The position numbers were made by a program, and so were the translations under genes. Shown one piece after another: positions 59,570 to 64,000 of a stretch of DNA of 64,000 nucleotides. Origin of the DNA: Beta vulgaris subsp. vulgaris (Eukaryota; Streptophyta; Magnoliopsida; Caryophyllales; Amaranthaceae); assembly GCF_026745355.1 (NCBI RefSeq), contig NC_079202.1:48914787-48978786 (forward strand). The letters run 5' to 3'. The notes below the pieces were generated by a model, which saw only the letters and a program-made list of their open reading frames with translations, searched no databases and had not been told where the DNA came from. Position 1 is the first letter of the stretch. Each line of letters opens with the position of its first letter.

Positions 59570-59972
59570 GAAAGAAATTTAGGGTTAGGACTGAGGTGAG
59601 AGATAGAGTGTGACTGGATGAGGATTGAATTTTAGGGTTTTAGGCTGTTGCGTTCTTTTGTTTACCTTTTGGGCTGATATGTGTTCTTTTCTTTTTGGGC
59701 CCCAAAATCTTTGGGCTGGAGAAATTTATTTTAGCTCAATTAATCGGGTTAGGTTATACGGGTTGACCCGACCTGATTATGTAGCATTTACAAATCAGGT
59801 CAAGCGGGTCATTTTCAGGTCAGAAAATTCGACCTGAACCTGACCTATTTAACTTTCAGGTCGGGTTCAGGTCGACCTATTTAACTAATCAGGTTGAAAA
59901 TCTCAACCCAAACCCGCTAATTTCGGGTCGGGTTATCAGGTTGGGTCGACTTTTGCCAGGCCTACCTGTAAT

Positions 59973-60259
59973 CGACGCTCAAAGAGCGAGCCAACATAAT
60001 CCTTGAAAGAGCTTTTCCTCTTCTGGTAAAGTCATACAGAAAGACAGCTAAAGGTAATCGCCTTTTTGTATACCTTTTATTGGGATCACATTGTAGCCTA
60101 GACTTTTAGCATACTTTAATTCCTCAGTATAGTAGACACATATCCATTCCCCGGTTGAGAAGAGAAGAGAGTAAAAGCAAACTCTCTAACCTTACAGGTA
60201 ATGGAGTTTTCAAGATAAACTCAAGAAGAAAAATGTCATAAAAAGAAACTAAGAAAAAG
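59973..60259. other. Intergenic, nothing recognised
   Basis: No ORF or repeat supported. Confidence 0.4.
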
Positions 60260-60335
60260 CAAACTTTTTACCTCAAGGGGTTTGAACCCAAGTCTTCTAT
60301 CTAAAACAACTCACAATAACTAACCATCAAATCCA
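60260..60335 (-). repeat. Possible tRNA-derived SINE head, minus strand
   Basis: On the minus strand GGGTTCAAACCCC (about 60275-60290) matches a pol III B box, with GATGGTTAGTTATTG (about 60315-60330) as a weak A box about 40 bp upstream. This is common in plant SINEs, but neither end could be defined. Confidence 0.3.
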
Positions 60336-60649
60336 ACTAGTATTTATTGTATACTATTGTTGTTGCTTTCCTTTACTTAAACTCCTTTCAAAACTGCACC
60401 CCTTTATTTCTTTGGGTCCTGGGCGGTTGCCTCTCTAGACAACCCACAGGATTGGCCATGCATATTACATATAGGCAATTAATAATATGGGATAATTATG
60501 GATTCTTTTGATTATATACTTATATAGTGTTAAAATAAGAATAAAACAAATTGTTCGAGCTTGAAAGAGAAAAGAATTAGTGGGGGAGGAGAACCACATC
60601 ACATGGGGATATGAAAAACAAAAGAGAGTGAGATACTTAGCGAGGAGAC

Positions 60650-61043
60650 TAGGTGTGTTCATTTTGATATTCGATTCAATGCAATTCAAAATTTCGGATC
60701 GAAAAAATGCCACCCGAATCCCATCTGAAAAAATCGAATATCAAATATTATGATATTCTAAATTTCGAATTGGATATCCGAAAACTAAAAAATTATATTT
60801 TTCAAAGGATAGGTTCATAAAATAAGTCTCAGATCGGATTCTGATATTCGAATATCCGATCTTGAAAACGGGTATTTCGGACCGAATATCCGAAAAATTT
60901 CGAAAAAAATCCCCATGTTTTGGATATTTTCGAACATCTAAAATTGGAATTTTTTCGATATCCAATCCAAAAACTAAAAAAATGGATATCCTATCCGATT
61001 ATCATATCATATCAGCTTGATCAGGTATATATGAGCACCCTTG
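60650..61043. mobile_element. hAT-type MITE (394 bp) with ATATCCGA words
   Basis: The ends TAGGTGTGTTCATTTTG and (right end inward) CAAGGGTGCTCATATAT are flanked by GAGGAGAC (60642-60649) and GAAGAGAC (61044-61051), an 8-bp duplication with one mismatch. The body is filled with GATATTCGAAT/GATATCCGA words in both orientations. No coding capacity. Confidence 0.7.
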
Positions 61044-61051
61044 GAAGAGAC

Positions 61052-61239
61052 CAACATCACATAAATCAAGTGAATTGCGTAAGGTAATTTTTTCAGTTAC
61101 AACCTTTAGTATTAGGAAAAAGAGGTCTGACTTTGGGCAATAATTTTTAAAAGGTTTGAACTATTAATTAACCTGCGTAGGTCCCAACTTTAGGGGGTCT
61201 TAACTTTTGGCGAGCCTCGGTGACTTAAGGAAAACAAAT
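61052..61239. other. Spacer, nothing recognised
   Basis: AT-rich sequence between a MITE and a LINE relic. Confidence 0.4.
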
Positions 61240-62800
61240 TTGATGGTGGAAGACCTATCATGTCTGATTTTGGACAATGTACTTAGAAGAGTTGGCCGAT
61301 GTAAGGTATGAGGTATCCACTCATTTAAATTTTGAAGCTGCCAAAGGGAATGAGATGATGACATCTCCCAAAAAGATGGTCTAGAGATTCCTCGTGAGTG
61401 TTACAAATAGCACAATGGTTGAAAGGAATTATGTCGCGCTTAGCAAGGATAGCTCTAACCCCAAGACTGTTGTGACAAATTTGCAACATAAAATTTTTTA
61501 GTTTGGGTGGAATATCAAGTTTCCAAATCCAACGATGCAACCATTTTTCTAGAATTGGCGGGAGATTATGAGCTAGCCAGTTAGCGAATTTAACCGTAAC
61601 TAATCCTGAAGTGCTAGGACCCCAAATAGGTTCATCCGAAAGGGGGCAAACCGACAGAGGAATGCCTTTGATGCAGTTAATAATACAATGCGGTAGTAAG
61701 AGCTCTATTTAGTTTGACAATATCCCAAGTTCTATTAGGAAGAATGAAGTCTTTTAGACGAATATTAAGATCAAACTGGTTTTCTGATAATTTAAGTTTT
61801 TCCATTAAATTTTCATCAGCACACCAATTGTGAAGTCCAAAAAGAATTTGAGAGTCATCACCTATTTTCCACCTAATACCTTTTTGCAGAAGAGATCTTT
61901 GGAGTAGAATTTTATTCCATATTGGTGAATCGTGCGGTTTTGTTTTACAATTAAAGAAAAAGACTGACCCTTTAGATATTTTTGTATTATTAGTTTCACC
62001 CTTAAGTTAGTAGGTTCCGTAAGAATTTTTCTACCCAACTTTGCTATAAAAGCTTTATTCATAGGAAGCATTTTTCTTAGGCCAAGGCCACCTTGCGCTT
62101 TGGGAGTGCAGGTTTCATCCATGCAATAAGAGGTGTTGCATTTTTATCTTTATTTTGTCGCAAAAAAGATTTTATGTGAAGAGTATAAATGGATTTAGAT
62201 AAATTCGGAGGAAGCATGGTGGAGGCACACATATAAGATGGTAGAGCTTCAAGATTACTGATTTGAATGAAGGTGAGCCTCCCAGCTTTAGAAAAGAACC
62301 CCGATTTCCAGAGGTTAATCCTTTGATCAGCTTTAGAGGGGTGATGGGAACTAAAGAAAATTCCTCAGTACCTTCCTAGAGAAGAATTAGGCAATATATT
62401 AAAATGACTTACTAGAGTCGTTTTTTGGTTGGAAGAGCCCTTTTTAGAGAAAATAATAGTAGATTTATGAAAATTCACTAATTGACCGGAAAGACCACAT
62501 AAGTCATCAAGGACAGTTTTTATATTTATACGAGTCGAGGTAGCTGCTTTGCAAATTAAATCAGAGACTATCATCAGCAAACATTAAGCATGGTATATTA
62601 GCAGTTCTGGGTGCAGCTTAAAACTGATACTTGAATTTCGAGATTGACTTTGGAGAGTTAGTTTTCAGATGAAAACTTGCAGACATAAAATAAAAAGGTA
62701 AGGTGACGGGGGGTCACCTTGTGGCAGGCCCCTGGATGGCCGGAACCAAGGAGGGTTGGCCATTTACTTTGATGGAATAGGAAACATTACTAACACATTC
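61240..62800 (-). mobile_element. LINE ORF2 relic (reverse transcriptase to zf-RVT)
   Basis: Minus-strand pieces occur in the order expected of a LINE. A reverse transcriptase GLPQGDPPSPYLF motif lies near 62730-62690. FADD-equivalent sequence, shifted in frame, is near 62590. LDDLCGLSGQLVNFHKSTII follows at about 62515. Then come PKAQGGLGLRKMLPMNKAFI near 62100 and WKLDIPPKLKNFMLQICHNS with a CAICNTHEESLDHLFGRC zinc-knuckle-like segment near 61520-61355. Several stops and frameshifts break it. I found no poly-A or target duplication, so both limits are approximate. Confidence 0.8.
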
Positions 62801-64000
62801 CTTAAGAATAAAAAAAAAAGTTAACCCATTAGATATAGAGAATTAAAAAAATATTAAAATTGATGAGTTAGATTCCAATATTTATTTATTTCTTTTTTTT
62901 TTTTGAATTCCAATATTTATTTTTTTCTATTTGTACTGAGTTGTTGATCCACTGAATAGATAAATTTTTTCTGTAGATACTCGTTATCCAACATTAAAAG
63001 AATTAGTAGTAGACTACTTAGTGGATGAGTTTTAACAACACTAAATTACAACGTAATAAATTAATTTACCAAAATATCCTCAAAACTCAAAAGTCAATAA
63101 TTAATTAGCAAATTATACTTCCTCAAAAAATAAATAGCAAATTATACTTCATGGACGGTGCATTTAAGAAATTAGGTATTGATAATTTGACCTACAATAT
63201 TTGTCAAATGAAGACAACATATTTCTTAAATATTGAACTTTATAGGCTTTGTCTGAGACTCTTGAGTGACTGAGTCCCAAATTTCTCATGTTCTCTTGAT
63301 TCTTTAATGGTTGGTGTAGGCCCAAAATTGAGCCCTCTAAAGCACAAACACAGAACTTTTCTTTTTCTCTCATATAGTAGTATTTTTTTATTGTTTTTGT
63401 TTTGGGAAAGCTTACATATATTTAAGACTTAGCTTAACCATAAAACAAGCTGCTTTTGCCTGATCAATAATCCTGTGACAATTATAAATTTCATTAATTA
63501 TTATAGTTCTATTATATTACCACGATTATGCAATAATGCCACCCTAATCACATCCATGTAGGACTAATTACTAAATTACAAATTTAATAAGTAATTAATT
63601 AGAGAGACATTGAAGATAGTACCGCGGATGTTCTGGACTTGCTTTGGTGGCGGACCACGAGTTCCTGCTTGCAAGATGTCCACATTATAATATCAGTAAG
63701 TACCCCAATCTTTTTTAGTGGAAAATATTATACTGTTAAATCTTTAATGCAAGTTTAGTGGTTGATCACATATAAATCGGTGTTTAGAGAGTTTGATCAT
63801 ATATATCGGTCTAGATATATTTTATCTTAAAATCATTTGGTGATAATTAAGGGTTCTCTTGAGGTCATTATTGATAATTGATCTTGTAAGAAAAATGATA
63901 TTGGTTATATAGTTGTATAATGAACTTAAAACTTAAAAGTAATTATATTCATTTTGATCATGTTTATTTTAAAATCGGACGAAAAATAAAAGATAAATTA
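62801..64000. other. AT-rich tail of the window; one GC-richer island
   Basis: No gene supported. A GC-richer island at about 63620-63685 reads on the minus strand TRGPPPKQVQNIRG between a GCAG and a GT(ACTA) word, and could be a small exon of a gene that continues beyond the window. It is too short to call. Confidence 0.35.

Larger units (their letters stand above)
58027..59964. mobile_element. Non-autonomous hAT element (1.94 kb)
   Basis: The ends TAGGCCTGTCAATCAGG and (right end inward) TAGGCCTGGCAAAAGTCGAC are flanked by a perfect 8-bp duplication CCTGTAAT (58019-58026 and 59965-59972), diagnostic of hAT. Both subterminal 200-bp regions are crowded with AACCTGACCTGA/TCAGGTCGGGTT words in both orientations, the likely transposase-binding repeats. 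Inside are a nested solo LTR (58242-58435), an A-rich tandem block, a GA microsatellite and a short minus-strand open end (MADEDFKEQIKLPSEAEEE, about 58750-58635). No transposase is present. Confidence 0.88.

Overview
This is nuclear DNA of a flowering plant, most likely a eudicot. The evidence is AT-rich sequence, genes with GT-AG introns, plant-specific protein families (14-3-3, CrRLK1L receptor kinase, plastid-type CutA) and a dense load of plant transposons (hAT, PIF/Harbinger, Stowaway, LINE, Ty1/copia, solo LTRs, Helitrons). I cannot name the species from sequence alone.

Layout. 0-5 kb: a decayed class I small heat-shock protein and a four-exon 14-3-3 gene (minus strand, 250 aa). 5-12 kb: a repeat block holding a palindrome-bounded tandem-repeat module, a tRNA-derived SINE head, a LINE RNase H fragment, two hAT MITEs with 8-bp target duplications, and a 2.3-kb PIF/Harbinger-type element that itself holds a polyadenylated, retroposed-looking insert. 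12-30 kb: an intronless CrRLK1L-type receptor kinase (minus, 829 aa) and a six-exon CUTA gene (minus, about 196 aa). A degenerate Ty1/copia element fills the 6.2-kb second intron of CUTA, and a Stowaway MITE sits in its third intron. A stray copy of CUTA exon 4 with flanking intron lies 5 kb beyond the gene's 3' end, on the far side of the kinase. 29.7-32.5 kb: a tandem duplication interrupted by a 1.37-kb solo LTR with GC-rich palindromes, a Stowaway nested in a Stowaway, and a 303-bp non-autonomous Helitron.

33.6-55.8 kb is the most interesting part, a probable giant (about 22 kb) Helitron rolling-circle transposon. All of its genes lie on the plus strand: a nuclear protein with two dsRNA-binding-like segments (35.2-36.1 kb), the Rep/helicase transposase (38.5-42.7 kb, broken by a frameshift at the last helicase motif), an apparently intact eight-exon RPA70-like single-stranded-DNA-binding protein (47.8-50.6 kb) and an unrecognised 207-aa ORF (52.6-53.2 kb). 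A textbook Helitron 3' end (GC hairpin, CTAG, then T) lies at 55754-55785. The Rep nicks and joins, the helicase unwinds and RPA coats single strands; the dsRNA-binding-like protein is an uncharacterised passenger or accessory.

56-64 kb is again transposon-rich: a 5'-truncated LINE with a 17-bp target duplication, a 1.9-kb hAT element carrying a nested 194-bp solo LTR, a 394-bp hAT MITE, a LINE reverse-transcriptase relic, and AT-rich sequence with no clear gene.
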